Positions 43,010 to 56,225 of a stretch of 64,000 bases of DNA are shown here, in pieces (the first letter of the stretch is position 1; every line of letters begins with the position of its first letter). A program made the translations under genes and the position numbers. The stretch lies in NCBI RefSeq assembly GCF_963678635.1, contig NC_087068.1, forward strand, positions 5,541,079 to 5,605,078, given 5' to 3'. This stretch comes from Symsagittifera roscoffensis (Eukaryota > Xenacoelomorpha > Acoela > Convolutidae). Under the pieces are notes generated by a model that had not been told where the DNA came from, made no database searches, and saw only the letters and a program-made list of their open reading frames with translations.

Positions 43010-45420
43010 CAAGTGACTACTCTAAGCGTCAGACAACCTCTGGGAGAAAAACACGATGAAGAAAATTAGCACAGTGCAGTTAAATCGCAGAACTCCGGCT
43101 GAAAGGAAACATCGCAAGGAGCAACTTTATTTTGTCCTTTTAACCAAACGTTAAGTAATAGAGTTGATGGCTAACAACTCAAAAAACGTAATATCAAAGA
43201 AGTAAAAACTGTTTTCAAATGAAGTTATACAAAAAAGTGAGTTAGTTTAAAATTGATACAAAATCCTTGAATTATAACCGACAAACAATTTTTATGAAGA
43301 CATGCTGGGCGGCCAGTTTATTTTAAGGTTAACTTTTCAATTCGAGACAAGTAATTTGAGGCAAAGCTCTCAATGGTTTTTGAATAGTTATATCTTCAGC
43401 AGTTCATTAAAAAAAACTACTTTCTAAGTTCATATAACTGAAGAAGAACGTTCCGGCAAAGTTGAGGGAATAGTGTCGGTCCCCTCTCGGTGTCAATCAA
43501 CTGTTGCTTTTATTTGGTTTCTATAAATGCCAGTTTGTAATTGCAAATTACAAAATCGAAATATATTTGCAAATTAAGTCAAATTAAATTTAAAACGGAC
43601 AAACATTGAAAATTGTTGCTTGCATGTTTACTTGTAAACGTCTTCATGCCAGAAAACAGTATCCTTCCGGCGAGAATATTTAGGGTCAATGTGTAGAATA
43701 GCACTGTTTTCTTTCGATTTTCTCAGAAAACAAAATTGAGGAGAAACCTTTCTTACTGAAAAACTGCTTTGGAAACTACCACGGGGTTTGGCTTGCACCG
43801 CAAAAAAAGAGAGCTTGCTCCTAAGATGATAGCATTATAGACTGGAACGCTACAGTAAGTTGGTTAAATGTAAAAGTACGACTGTACGAAAAAAATTTGA
43901 AAGAAAAGGTCTACAAGTAACCGTACAATTATGTCGATGTACACACGGTAATGTACACTCAACAGTTACGGTTTCAAGCAGTTCGTTTAGGCACTGAAAC
44001 AAAAAAGTGCTGGAACTGAAGCGGACAAGTTGAGTTCTTGATCTGAAAATCAGACAACCCCTAGGAGTAAAAACCTTAGGTAAGAAATCAGCCTAAACCC
44101 GCACAGAACAAGGGCTAAGAACGGGAACTGACGTTGACAGAATGTTTTCGGGGTCGATATGTAAGGTTTCCGTTAAGGACCGTTTCGGACCAATTTGAGT
44201 GAACTGTTATAAATTCGCGTAAACCCTTGGAGTAAAATGAGAGGAACAAAATTGTCTCCTAGAACTCACTCAACAACGCACAATTTGGTTTGGAGGAATC
44301 AGTTTTGGAGTTTTAGAACCTTAAAATCCAACGCTTTGGAGTCAAATTAACTTTTGCGGAAGGAAATTGAACTTTTGTGTTAAGTTTTTCTGGAGCATTC
44401 AAATATTGTTGGTGCTCATTTTATGAAAATCCCTTAACAGGTTTTCCCAAGTTTATGGAGCTTTTGCGCAAGCTAAAAGGAGACTTTAGGAGTTAGTTCG
44501 GCTGTGATTAAGTTTGTACTCAAAAGTCGTTGATTCAAGTTTACTGCTAGAAAATTGGGTCGAAATTAACGTTCTGACAATTTTTACTCCCTTTTCCTAC
44601 CCTGGAGTTGTACAACTGCCAAAACTCGATTGAATTCAGGGTTGTCAGAATATTCGGTAACATCTTTCCTATAACTCAACAGTTTGATCAGAAAAATGTT
44701 TCACGTTTTTAGCAACCGCAGGGCATTTGAACAAACTCTAATCAAACTCAACAGTTTCGTGAACAACTCAATCTATTAAAACTTTTTGCAATAAGTACCA
44801 GCTGAACAGAAACAAATTTCTCAGCAACGCCAACAAACAAACATTTTGCTAAAGCCGAAATTTGTCTCTAGTCCAAGTTGTTTTATTCTAAGATTAAAGT
44901 CTAAGGTTCAATTTCTTCCAAATTTGCAGCTGGGCGGGGGGAAAATAGCCACTTTCTTTTGGGTTAGTTGTTTGGCAAACTTTTGAAGAAACAGGCCGAA
45001 AAGAACAAATTTGTCCAAAAAATTGAAAACTTTCAGCGCGCTCTCCCGTCAAGAATAGTATAAAATGTCCCGAAGGTGCCTTGGCTCTTTTTTCCTTCCC
45101 ACCACCTGTGAATCTTTTAGAAGAATTTTTCTTTTTACACTATCGGATTCTTATAAAATTTAGCATACGGACTAATTAGGCTATGACAAACATATTTGGT
45201 CTCCATACTTGACTTGGTAAAACCTAGTACCAAAGTGTATTAGTTCTTACGAGTTTTTAAAATAGTACCAAAGGGTAGTCAGAGTGTCGAATCCTTGAAA
45301 ACCCTCTCCCACCCCTCCCACCGGCCCCCTAAACTCGCTACTTTCATGACAATCGGACAAAAAGAACAGTAACTTAAACTATAAAAACTTGCAGGTGGGG
45401 AAAAGGAAAAAGATCCCTGC
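43010..45420. other. Repeat-rich non-coding stretch upstream of BEL/Pao gag
   Basis: No gene is seen. Apart from the possible LTR remnant at 44,690-44,875, it contains a CTCTTTTTTCCTTCCCACCA repeat start near 45,085 and an inverted match (ACTAATTAGGCTATGAC...) to about 37,300 near 45,170. Confidence 0.45.
44690..44875 (+). repeat. Direct repeat, possible BEL/Pao LTR remnant (copy 2)
   Basis: GTGAACAACTCAATC, TTTTTGCAATAAGTACC, GCTGAACAGAAAC and CCAACAAACAAAC match copy 1 at 37,583-37,770. It lies about 1.7 kb beyond the gag start, so the assignment as an LTR is tentative. Confidence 0.5.
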
Positions 45421-45424
45421 CTTC

Positions 45425-45630
45425 AGGCTTTTTTAGGCTCTTTTCTACTCCTCCCTCCCTCCGCCTTCCAAATATTTTTAAATAGTTGTTTCATATGGAA
45501 TTTTTTTTTAAACGCGTAGTGTTACAGTATGTAAAGTATGTAGTACAAATCTGTTCACAATTGTTAATTTGTTCACCATGCCAAATTTCATTGCACTATG
45601 ACAATGTTAAAGCATTGTTTAGAATTTTTT
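45425..45630 (+). repeat. Dispersed repeat, copy 2
   Basis: TAGGCTCTTTTCTACTCCTC, AATCTGTTCACAATTG and TTGTTCACCATGCC with AAATTTCATTGCA match 36,490-36,690 in the same orientation. Confidence 0.65.
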
Positions 45631-45686
45631 TTTGATGCTCTAAGCTGCAATCAAACATTTTAGCGTGAAAAAGTAAACAGGCTTGC

Positions 45687-46586
45687 CTACACACTATTAC
45701 ATGCAAACCGCCGTAGAAAACAATTATGAATAGTTTCACGAGGTGGTAGCAAGGCAAACTGGACAAGTGCCGGGGTGTTTTCTATGATTTCCCAGCAGTT
45801 TTGCAATATTGAGAATTTGGCGATGAAGACTCTCTTGAGCGCGTATGTTTTTGAGTCTTCGAAAGACACCCGAGACGATGCAGGCCCTCTAACTCCATTG
45901 TTGTTCGATCTCGACTGCTGCTGACCTGATTGACACATTTTAAAATCCCATATCAGCACTAGCTAAGATTAAAAACTTCCCGTTTAATAGCACCACAGCC
46001 TGTTTTTTTTTTTTAATTTTGGGTCAAGATGTCTGCGACTTATTTTTAGACTTTCAAGTCGCACGGATATGAATTCCGCGATAGAAATTTCATAGTTTGG
46101 ACATAGTTTGGTTTTATAGCCGCGGACAAACTCTTGAGATATCGATTTTCGCTATCTCTAGAAAATATCGAGCTCTTTTCCAGTTCCCCACCCCTCTCCT
46201 TTTCCAGTAAAATTACAAAAACGAATTGATCGGAAATGGTTCGCACGGCGTTTTGCATGATGTAGGAAACGTTGTAGAAATTTGGTCACCTGTGCACGCT
46301 GACAACTTTTATTGCAGTTTATATTATGAAAAATCATCGTAAATAGATTTTAATCGACTGAATTTCAGAAAAATCAAAGGGAGGGGGACTGGAGAAGAGC
46401 CAAATATCGAAATAGTGCGACAAGAAGTAACAAAAATACACCTGCAGACATTTTGGAGGTGGCCTCGACTAGTTGGAACTGTGACTCATCTAACTCGTCC
46501 TCGAATACCACTCGCGACTTGCGCTGCTCACTCATTCGCGTAGTCGCGTCAGTCTGCTCTGAGCTGCTGCGCCTTCGGGCCGCCAT
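45687..46586 (-). CDS. Small two-exon gene, unidentified
   Basis: Exon 1 (46,586-46,442) opens with ATG (MAARRRSSSEQTDATTRMSE), continues VVFEDELDESQFQLVEATSK and ends at donor TCTGCAG|GTGTAT, phase 1. Exon 2 (45,925-45,687) follows acceptor TGTCAATCAG|GTCAGC, restoring the frame (QQQSRSNNNGVRGPASSRVS), and ends at a stop after RRFACNSV. The product is about 127 residues, with a polar Ser/Arg-rich first half and a more hydrophobic second half (ILQNCWEIIENTPALVQFAL). Exon 1 is GC-rich, like the other host exons. I recognise no family. The second exon may be only part of a longer alternative transcript. Confidence 0.55.
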
Positions 46587-46841
46587 CGTCCAAATCAAAC
46601 TCCCCAACACTTCTTATAGTAAAAAAGTTATAAGCAGATGCAGATATAATAACCAAATAAATGTAATTTTACAAAGATAAAGCTATAGCGATGAGCAAAA
46701 TTCAAAAACATTCGCACGTGCTGGAATGAAATTGACAGGACAGGACGTTGCCTCGAACTTACAGACATAGGTGACAATCAAAATGAACTTTAAATGTCGT
46801 AAAAAATTTTACAAAAAAATTTAATAATACTTATTTTAACA

Positions 46842-47285
46842 ATCATAATAATAAAATAATAATAATAATAAAATAATAAAATAATCATAATAATAATAAT
46901 CATAATAATAATCATCATGATAATAAGCATAATCATAACAACAGTCATAATCATAAAAATCATAAAATTAATAATCATAATAATCATAATAATCATCATA
47001 GTAATGATAGTAATCATAATCACAATGATAACAATAATCATAATAATGATAATAATAATGATAATAATAATCATCATAATAATCATAATAATAGTAATCA
47101 TAATAATGATAATAATCGTGATAATAATCATAATAATAATCATAATAATAATCATAATAATAATCATAATAATCATAAAAATAATCATAATAATCATAAT
47201 CATATTAATCAAAATAATCATAATAATCATAATAATCACAATAATCATAATACTAATCATAGTAATCATAATAATTATAATCATA
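46842..47285. repeat. (AATAATCAT)n-type microsatellite, ~450 bp
   Basis: Imperfect trinucleotide repeats of ATA/ATC/ATG type (AATAATCATAATAATCAT) run for about 450 bp. Both strands yield long Ile/Met-rich open frames that are artefacts of the repeat. Confidence 0.95.
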
Positions 47286-47425
47286 GCCTCTTTTCCACAT
47301 TCCCCAACATTTCATGTTTTCATTTTTCATAGTTGGTTGCATGTTATTATAGCAAACTGCGTAAGATGTAATGTAAATAATGAAACACCAATTCATTCAT
47401 AATTGTTGGTTTGTTCACCATTTAA
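47283..47425 (+). repeat. Dispersed repeat, copy 3
   Basis: TAGCCTCTTTTCCACATTCC, GCATGTTATTATAGCA and TTGGTTTGTTCACCAT match the copies at 36.49 and 45.43 kb. The microsatellite ends directly at its start, so the array may have grown from inside this repeat. Confidence 0.6.
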
Positions 47426-47429
47426 GCTT

Positions 47430-50400
47430 TCCTTCCCTTTTGATAACAATAAAATAGTTTTCAAAACGGAATTTCAAAAGTTAGAAGCTTTGAAAAAGAG
47501 CCAAAATACAGATATAAAACACATGCGCAGCAGGCCGATACTTTTTTATGATGTGCACTCTTTTGTTCCGACTTTCGAAGAAAGTGAGGCCTATATATGC
47601 TAGGGCTGGTTTTTTGTGCAGATCATTTTTTTTAGCTCAATTAGTTCCCTGAACCTACGTGTGCGCAGCTGTGCCCGGACACCACTTTGTTAGTGTCACT
47701 GTCTGTTGAAGCTGAAACGAGTCTATCTAAACTGCTCGTTTTGTACTTTGATGTTCAAAGCCTTTTAAGTATTTAAAGGTGGCAAATTATATGCATCTGC
47801 AAAATCTTTCCAAACTGAAATGAGGAAGGCTAATTGGTCTTACTTATTTCAAATACGCAACTTTTTTTAACATTTAGAAATGATATTATCAATCTAAAAC
47901 CACAGAACGGGCAGTCGGATTTTTCAGGGTTTTGCCTTGATTTTTCAGGGTTTTGCCCAGGGAAAAGCAGTCTTGCATTAGTTTAACATTGTTATTTTGA
48001 ATAGGTTAGTACTTCACTTTAAGAACTATGCGGTCTTTTGTTTTTTCAGTTTTTTCCACAGTTGAAGTTTTCTCCATTAAAGCACGTTTGTCCTTTATTT
48101 TGATGCTCTAATCTTGAAATTTGATGCTCTAGTTGAAGTTTAGTGAAAGAGTCAAGTCACTCGAAAAAAGCATGAGTTAAAAACAGTTCCCTCAACTTTT
48201 ATCACTACTTCAAAAAAACTATATCTTCTTTTGCCTATATCTTCTTTTGGTACCCAACTATCTCACTTGTAGCAAAAAGTGTATAGTCGTTTATATATAA
48301 GATTATATGTATCAATTAAAGATGTCCGGCTCTCGAAGAGAAAATTTCCCGACATGTTTCAATAATTTTATTCCACTTCAAAGCTATTGACTTTTTAGTC
48401 CATAATTTGAAAGTTTAATTTCAGTTTTCTATGCACCAAGCTCATGCACAATTTGTTCCGCAATCAAAAATAAAAATAAAGATGAGGAAAACTCATTTTT
48501 AGAAAAATGTGTTCAAACTTTCGAAGAAAACATTTATCCTTGCGCGGTTTTTTTAATTTCTGTTAATTCATTTTTTTTATCCAAGCAAAAAAATGTTTAT
48601 CATCTGAATCATATTGTTATCCGGAGCATTTAGGAGCATTAACTGTTATCCGGAGCATAAATTATATAGGATAATTATCACGCATTGTATGCGTTTTTAT
48701 AAGACGCATAAGCGGCGGGTTATTGCGTTCCAAGTTGAATTGAGGGAAACCATTTGGTCTTATTAAAAAGATACTTTAAATATATTCTTTTGTAATATAT
48801 CAATTAACTCGTAAATTACGTCGCCAATTTTTCAACCATAAAAATTTTAAATGGCTCCAAGGTGAAGTCTGAGCATTGGTGGCTTCGCCCTGATATAAGT
48901 GCAGTCTTGATACTAATTTGACTGAACTATAGCTTGGATTCACTCAAAAGACAAAGTCGCTTCACAAAATTTAATTCAATACGCATTTAGGTGAATTTAT
49001 CAAAGAAAAAATTAAACTGCTTGCTTAACTGCAAAACTAAGTCGGCTCTTACATACTTCATTTGATCATTTGTTTAATTTTAGACATTTGCAAATGCAAA
49101 GGTTTATCTTGCAAACAAGCAAAACAGAGTGTGTTGTTCCAGTGCATATTTTTTGCCCATTGTTTTTCTGTTTTTACCAGGAACTCGCTTAATTATCCAA
49201 AACATAGCGCTTAAAATATATCAAAAAATTGTGATCAAAAATCAAAGATGCGTAGGATCCTTGTAATGATTCGAGGTTTGTTTATTAAATGCATGATTCA
49301 AAACAAAAATGGCCTCGGTCTGACCCTGATTTAAGATCACTGATTATTGATCAGAGTCATAAATTTTACAATATATGTTTAAAAGTTTTGTGGTTCTGTT
49401 TGAAAAATCTTTTGGAGTATACTTGTAACTGATGTCCTGAATCATATGACTTAAATTAGCCGTACCCAATGGAGGCTGTTTTTCAAGATCGAAGTTTAAA
49501 ATAGATTATCTAGCTTAATTGTCTCGTATTTTTTTTGCAGAAAAGATTTATTTTTTTTTCTAATTTTGAAATGGACAGTTTCTGGAAAGATATAACCAAA
49601 AACCAGTTCACTTCTCAACCGCAACGAGATAAACATGCTACGAGTATACACAATAACAGTAGAAAAACAACGAAAATTAACATTTGTTATAACAACTGTT
49701 ATTTTTCTAAAACTATCAATTTTCTTTAAGGGCTGTAGCATAGTGTTTAGCACAATCAGCTAGAAAACACCACCAGGAGCATTTTTTCTAACTCAAAAAG
49801 CCTGGTTTTAACCAATTGGTGATCAGAATTAAATTGAGAAATAAGAAAATTAAAGAAAATCCCTGCTTTTTCTAAACATTTCAAAAAGAATTTCTGACCA
49901 GAAATTAGGTTAGATATAAAGTATTTCAGGTCAGAAATAAAGAATTTTCTCGGTACGGGTAAAAGTTTTTTTATTTGGATTTTTCAATTCAACGTTTTCT
50001 TGAGCTTTTTCAAGTTTTTCAGTAAATCATTCCAATTCTCGGGGCCTCTTTCAGCATACAAAAACTCTTCTAAATAATTTTCAACAACTTGTTTAGCACT
50101 AATTTTTTCAATCTAGTTTTTATGTAAACTTTTTCATGATTTGATTTTTTTTCAAGTAAGTTTTTCAAGCAAGTTTTTTCTTATTTAAAGGACGTTTTTT
50201 CAGTAAACAGATCAAAACTTTTCAGCAAATTATAGTTTTTATTTTGAATAAATCTACAAGAAGTGTGTTGTTTTTAAAAATAGTAAAAAACATCTTTCAG
50301 ACAACTTTTATCACTTATTTGGATCACACCCAGTTTATTTGGCGATTCAATAATCGACTTTTTTCTGCAATATTCTAATGAAAAACTTTCCACTATAACT

Positions 50401-53400
50401 GAAAAGGGACAAATCTGCAGATCGAAAAGATAAAAGCGGCATTGACGGCAATTTATGCCGTAAGATGTACGGTGACCGGATTTCAAAATCATTTTCATTG
50501 GATTATACGCAAATTAATCAGCGTTTCGTGTTTCTTAATTCTACTGCAATTACTTGAATAATATTCAATATTGTTATATAATAAGACTGTCGGTCAATAG
50601 ATGGTAGCTTCGTGAATGTATTTTGATGCAAACAAAATTTATAGGGTGAAGTGATTCATTTACATTTTATTTATAATATATCTTTTCTTGTTTAGTTTTT
50701 CATTAGGTTCTTGAAATCCAATTGATAACATTTTATTGAGATTTTGTAAGAAAATAAGGTGTGTTATCAATATTTTTGGAAGACTCGGAGAAAATAGTTT
50801 GATGAAACTGAGAGAAGTACTTACAATGTTAACCATAAATGTTTTAGTTTACAAGATGAAGAGGAAGTTTTTCAAATGACTTTTGTTTGCTTCAAAGCTA
50901 TTATTCTAAACATTTAATCTCTGAAAAAGGTATCCGCTAGAACTCCAAATTAGTATCCACTAGAACTCCAAACGTATCAACCAAATCTACAAATCAGAGC
51001 TATTTATCACGGGGACAAAAATTTTATAAAGCACTCGAGTAAATGGATGATTGAGAAAGAGGGAATTTGAGAAGTGGAAAAATTTATTTATTAAAAGGTG
51101 ATGATCATATGACATACGTTTTTTTTTGCTCGACAGAAAATTAAAAATAAGGAAAGGATTTTCAATCTTTTGTCTATTTTTACCAAAGCTCGCCACATTG
51201 TTACGCTTAACCGTTCTCACGCTTGAGAAAACAAAAATGATGTAACAAAATTAATTCAAATGACGTATAATTGCTTCAGCACGGTTTTAAGTTAGTGCAA
51301 AAATTAGTAGAAAAAATTTGACACCCGGTTGAAGCTTCAATTTAGGATTACTCTGCTATTTTAGGTAAAATGGTGCTCTCCCACTCATAACGCTGCGTTG
51401 TTTGTTTTTTATTAGGGACTTTTTGAATCAACAAAAATAAGCGGATCAATTTTTGCTTGCTTACACTAACGAACCGCAACATTTTAATGTTTCTAAAAAG
51501 CTTCAGCGCAAAACCTATAGAATTTTTTTAATTAAAGTTTTCAACATCAAAACTTGGCGCGATATTGTTTCAAAACTAATGTGAAATCTTTTTGATTTCA
51601 GTTTTCGTAAAAACACAACTTTAATTGTCATAACAAGAGTCAGTATGATATCTTTTATATCTGTTGGTTTTCCATAGTGTGAATGAATGCATTGCATAAT
51701 TCAGACTCATGAGTATAAAGTTTTGCTCAGTTTAAGCAGTTGAAGCCAAACCAAAATTGAAAATCCATCATTAATATCAAAACTTGTTTGTCAACAGCTT
51801 CGCAAAAACTTAATAGCTTATTTGAAAATCAATTTTAATTTTTTTTACATCTGATTTTTTTTGTTTAGGATAATGATTCGCGCTTACTTGTGGCTCAGAG
51901 CGGATCAGGGATTTTTTGAGGTACACATGGCGGATTGGAGGTTTTTTCGACAGGTAGTAATTTTTTTTTACAAAACTTGAGGGATGGTTGATGAAATGGA
52001 TCTCATAAAATTACCTGAGGAATGGTCGATAAAATGGATCTCATGAAAATCCTGGGGACATATCCTCACCCCGCCCTCCTAATTTTGCCCCACTAGCGGT
52101 TGTGATTTTGAGTGACCGCAACACCCTTTTCTAGTAACGTTTGGTTGGCACAGGAGCGTTTGTATGTTTTTTTTTCGGCTCTGTGCTATCTCGAACACAT
52201 TAGCAAATCCTCCCCTTGCTATAACAACTCCACGGCAATGATTTTTTTAAATTTTAGTTATTAGACTGGGGTTTGATTGGAAACAACCACTATGGAATCC
52301 AAAACTTCAGAAGGTTGAGAAAAACAATGGAGCAAACAAAATCAAGCTGAATGGAGGAACCTTCAATTAATGTTTAGAAACATTAGAAATCAATGTTCAA
52401 AGCAAGCTATAAATGTAACTGGTTTTATAACTTCATTTGTTTTTCGCTACGTGTCAATTGTTTTAATTTTGCATAAATATGTTTCTCAGATATGAGCTTG
52501 AGTAGTCTTTTAAAAGTTGATTTTCTCATGTTTTCACAGTCTTTTACAACAACAAAGATTTCAATTAGATTTTTTTCTTTACAAATACCCAAGAAAGTTT
52601 TTCCCTGCTAAGAAAAGGAAAGGTGAGATTGCAGTTTTATGTTACCATGCTGGAAGTATACAGGAAAATCCTTGCTTTTAAAGAACAGAAAATGCCTTAA
52701 GGCCAAATTCTTTTTTGCACAAAAATGTCTTGCGGTACGCCGATTAAACGCTACAAAGTCAAACTAAAGTCATGCGAAAGAAAATCAAAGCATAGCTTTT
52801 AAACTACAATATTGATCAAATGTAACGGCACATTCTAGCTTTTACTTTCCGAAATGCGCAATTAAAGGACTACATTGGACAAAATTTTTGCGAGTTTAAA
52901 ATTGAGAGCAACTTGTGTAAGTTAACCTCTCTAAAATATCAGCTTTTGGTATCAAAGATTGGTCTATAAAATTAGTTTTACCCGCTGCAGTAGGTTTTCC
53001 CAACATGAAACGTTTTATGGGGTCTGATTTCCAAAATCTATCACACTAAATGAACTAGTTTTTTGTCAAGTTCTTTCAAAAGCCTGAAAGAAGTGTTTCG
53101 CATCAATTTAATAATAAAGAAGTTAGACGCGTTCCTAAAACCCAGTGTAGTTAATTAAACTAGCATTTTGAAACAGAGATTGACTTGGTATGTCCTCTGA
53201 ACTAATTGATGATTGTGTTCATAAAAATAGTCTAAGAGCCTTTGCTGTCGGTCAGAACAAAAGGTCAATCAAAATCTAAAAATTATTTGGAAGTAAAAAG
53301 TTTTCCAGCAGGGCATTTTAGGAAACAAAAAACAAAAAATTGGTGTCCATTAGATTTACTTTGTGCTTAAGTTTTCTTTTTTGTTTGACCAGAATAAGTG

Positions 53401-53985
53401 AAGAGGAAACTAAAATGCAAAAACAGGCAACAAAATCTGAAACTGGCAAGAACGATTCAGAAGTACGAGAAGATGAATTTTGAACTGCACGTCTGTCGCT
53501 CACCCGTTGATACTGTAGATTTGATTGCGTGCGTTTATAGACAGTTCATAAAAGATCACTATGTGAAACTCATTGTATGAACAAAAATAGTTAATCTGCA
53601 GCGTGCCTTCCAACGGCGTGAAAAAAAACTCTTTGCATGCACATTACAAAATTTTTTTACTCAAAAACAAAAAGAAAAAAAGCCTGAGCACATCAGTTTT
53701 TGTTGACTTGAGCATTTTCGCAATTCGTTTTTCACGGATTCGGGAAATTACGTCACTGTCTGCGAGCCTGGTTGCCCTCTGATGGTTAATTAATTCCATC
53801 GTGCATGAAAAAACAGTTACGAAACTACTACACAAGGACATATAAAAATTGCAAGTTAAACTGTTTTGACATGTTTTAAAATACAATGTGCAAAGCTTCT
53901 GTTCAATGCAAAAATTTTTTGCACCACCGAATAATTCATTTACTGGCATATCATAGGAATTATTGCCAACAAACAATGAATAAAT
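47430..53985. other. Long AT-rich stretch without genes
   Basis: No frame has coding character or matching splice sites. SINE-like pieces occur at about 47,905-47,985 (GGCAGTCGGATTTTTCAGGG) and 48,850-48,915 (TGGCTTCGCCCTGATATAAG), related to 7,030 and 56,165. A short direct repeat (GTTGATGAAATGGATCTCAT, with ATAAAATGGATCTCATG) lies at about 51,985-52,050. Confidence 0.45.
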
Positions 53986-53989
53986 ATTT

Positions 53990-54450
53990 TAGAAAGTTTT
54001 TACCGGTCCTAGTAAATTTCTGGTCTGAAATGAATGTTTGGTTCTCGGAAAAAAACACGTAGCTGGGTAGATTTTTGCTAGAAAGGAAACGAAGGACACA
54101 ATTTTAGCGTAATGAAATATCCATCTATTATCTTTTTGTTCGAAATTTTGAAGAGAGTGACGAAATTTATATGCTCGGGATGGTTTGTCTTCTCCAAGCA
54201 AGTTCCCATTTTTAATTGGAATTTGTTGACGGAATTTCATAAACAAGTTTAAATGTTATCGTTCTCTTCGCCTCAATAGTGAAAATAAGTGTGATCATTT
54301 TTGTGATCATTTTTGTCAATTAATGGGTGTTTAAAAGATGCCATTTTGGCCATTTTAAGACAATTAATGTGCGATAAATTCATGCTTTTTTACGCGGAAG
54401 GGGCGATGTAAACCAGGCTAGAAAGAAGTGTCCCTGATTAATTTAGGGTA
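53990..54450 (+). repeat. Dispersed repeat pair, copy 1
   Basis: Shares ordered blocks with 55,365-55,900: TAGTAAATTTCTGG, AGAAAGGAAACGAAGGACAC, ATCCATCTATTATCTTTTTG, GGGATGGTTTGTCTT, TTTGTTGACGGAA, GATGCCATTTTGGCCA and ACGCGGAAGGGGCGA. Roughly 75-80% similar by eye. A partial third copy starts near 54,700. Confidence 0.8.
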
Positions 54451-55364
54451 TGCAAAGAAATAAAAAATTAACAAAGAAAAAAAATTCATAAATTTAGTTT
54501 GTGGATTTTCAAATAAATTTGACATCAACAAATTTTGACAATCTTTGACAAAAAACGAACAAACAATTAGTCTTGAAAGTTTGACTTCAGTTTTAGAATT
54601 TTTCTAGAGTAAATTTTTCTTTGCTCATTTTCTATCGTTCATTCGTTTCTGTTTGTTGAGTTTAATAGAGTACTAAACAAAACAATGTTTTCTTGGGCTA
54701 GGATTAGTGTTTGGTTCCCATAAAAACACGTAGTTGCGTAAATCTTCGGTAACAAAATCATTATTCAACACAGTTTTAACGAAAAAATTTTTCCAGTCCT
54801 CATGTTTTTGATCCAACTTTCAAAGAAAGTGACAAAAAACTTGTCGCGGGAGGGGGTTATTTTGTCTACAAACAAATTTCGACTTTTTATTGGCCTTTTC
54901 GACAAATTAAAAAGTTGATTCGAAAGTTTTGTGCTTCTTATAGGTAGTTCACCAGTGATCATGCTTGTAAAAAATTCGGGGTTGAAAAGCTGCCATGTAG
55001 AAATTGCTTTTCTGGGTCAATTATTGCGCTCTACACTGTCAAATGAAACAACCAAACTTTATCAAAACGTGAGCATTTTTTTAAATAGTTTATCGTCTGA
55101 TTTTTTGTCCTATCCTGTAGTTCTAACCTAACTGGCTTGAACTAAAAACTCTTATTTTTTAAAAACATAATACTGGCAAATGAATGCTTAAATCATTCTC
55201 AAGAAAAAAAAATGATTATCTGCATATTAGACTTATTTCTTTGAAAATTGAGAACATAAAAAAACTGAACTTTAAAAGTTTACTTGTGCATTATCGAATA
55301 ATTCAAACATCGGCAAATCATAAGAGTTATTGCCAGAAAATCATGAATAAATAATTCCGAAACT

Positions 55365-55900
55365 TTGTTACCAGTCTTAGTAAATTTCTGGAAGAAAAAA
55401 TTTTTTGCACATTTTTATAACATTTATTTGTTTTTCGCACCTTTAATAAATACTTATCCAAAACAATGTTTTTCTAGTCTCAGTGTAGTGTTTGAATCTC
55501 ACAAAAAACACTTAACTGCGTAAGTTTTTGGTAGAAAGGAAATGAACGATACAATATTAGCGCCATGAAATTTCTATCCATTATCTTTTTCTTCCAAAAT
55601 TCCAAGAAAATCACAAACAATTTGTGCTGGGAATGGTTTGTCTTTCTCCAAACAAAGTCTTGTTTTTCAAATAGAGTTTTTGTTGACGGAAATGCAAAAA
55701 ACTGTTCAAATGTTATTGTTTTCTTGAGCTCAATAGTGAAAACGTATTTCACATGTGATCATGTTTTTTAGTTATTGGGTGTTAAAAAGATGCCATTTTG
55801 GCCACTTTAGAAGAAATAATGTGCAATAAGTTTCATGTTTTTTTTACGCGGAAAGGGCGAATTGAACCACGCTAGAAATTGTTTCAAACTAAGTTAGGAT
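55365..55900 (+). repeat. Dispersed repeat pair, copy 2
   Basis: This is the partner of 53,990-54,450 in the same orientation, extended by about 75 bp. The block GATGCCATTTTGGCCA also occurs in the host gene's long intron near 6740, so this family is dispersed along the window. Confidence 0.8.
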
Positions 55901-56154
55901 ACGGTAATCATACCTTACCGCATGCTAATTTATCCTTTCCTTTAAGTAGCGTGTGTGTGAGGAAAGATTTTATGAAAAATCTAGAAATTGGCTAGAAACA
56001 GGCTAGAAACTTTTCCAAATTATATTAGGGTTTGCTAATCATAGCGTACCGCATGCTAATTAGTTCACTTTTTTTAAATAGCGCGTGTGGGAAGATATAT
56101 ACAAAAAAAAATTATTTTTTTTTCGAAAGTTTTAATTTTTGTTTAAATAAACAC

Positions 56155-56225
56155 TCCAGAGAGGTAAGGCTCAGTGGTAAGAGTTAGGGCGTCGCTTTGA
56201 TACGAGCATTCTTGTTTTTACCAGA
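56155..56225 (+). repeat. tRNA-like SINE head fragment
   Basis: GGTAAGGCTCAGTGGTAAGA resembles a tRNA-type A box, followed by GGGCGTCGCTTTGATACGAG. Related sequence occurs at 7,030, 47,905 and 48,850. No complete tRNA cloverleaf is present. Confidence 0.45.

Noticed and set aside
46790-47402. Long Ile/Met-rich open frames on both strands
   Set aside because: They are translations of the ATAATC microsatellite and open only because the repeat lacks stop codons.
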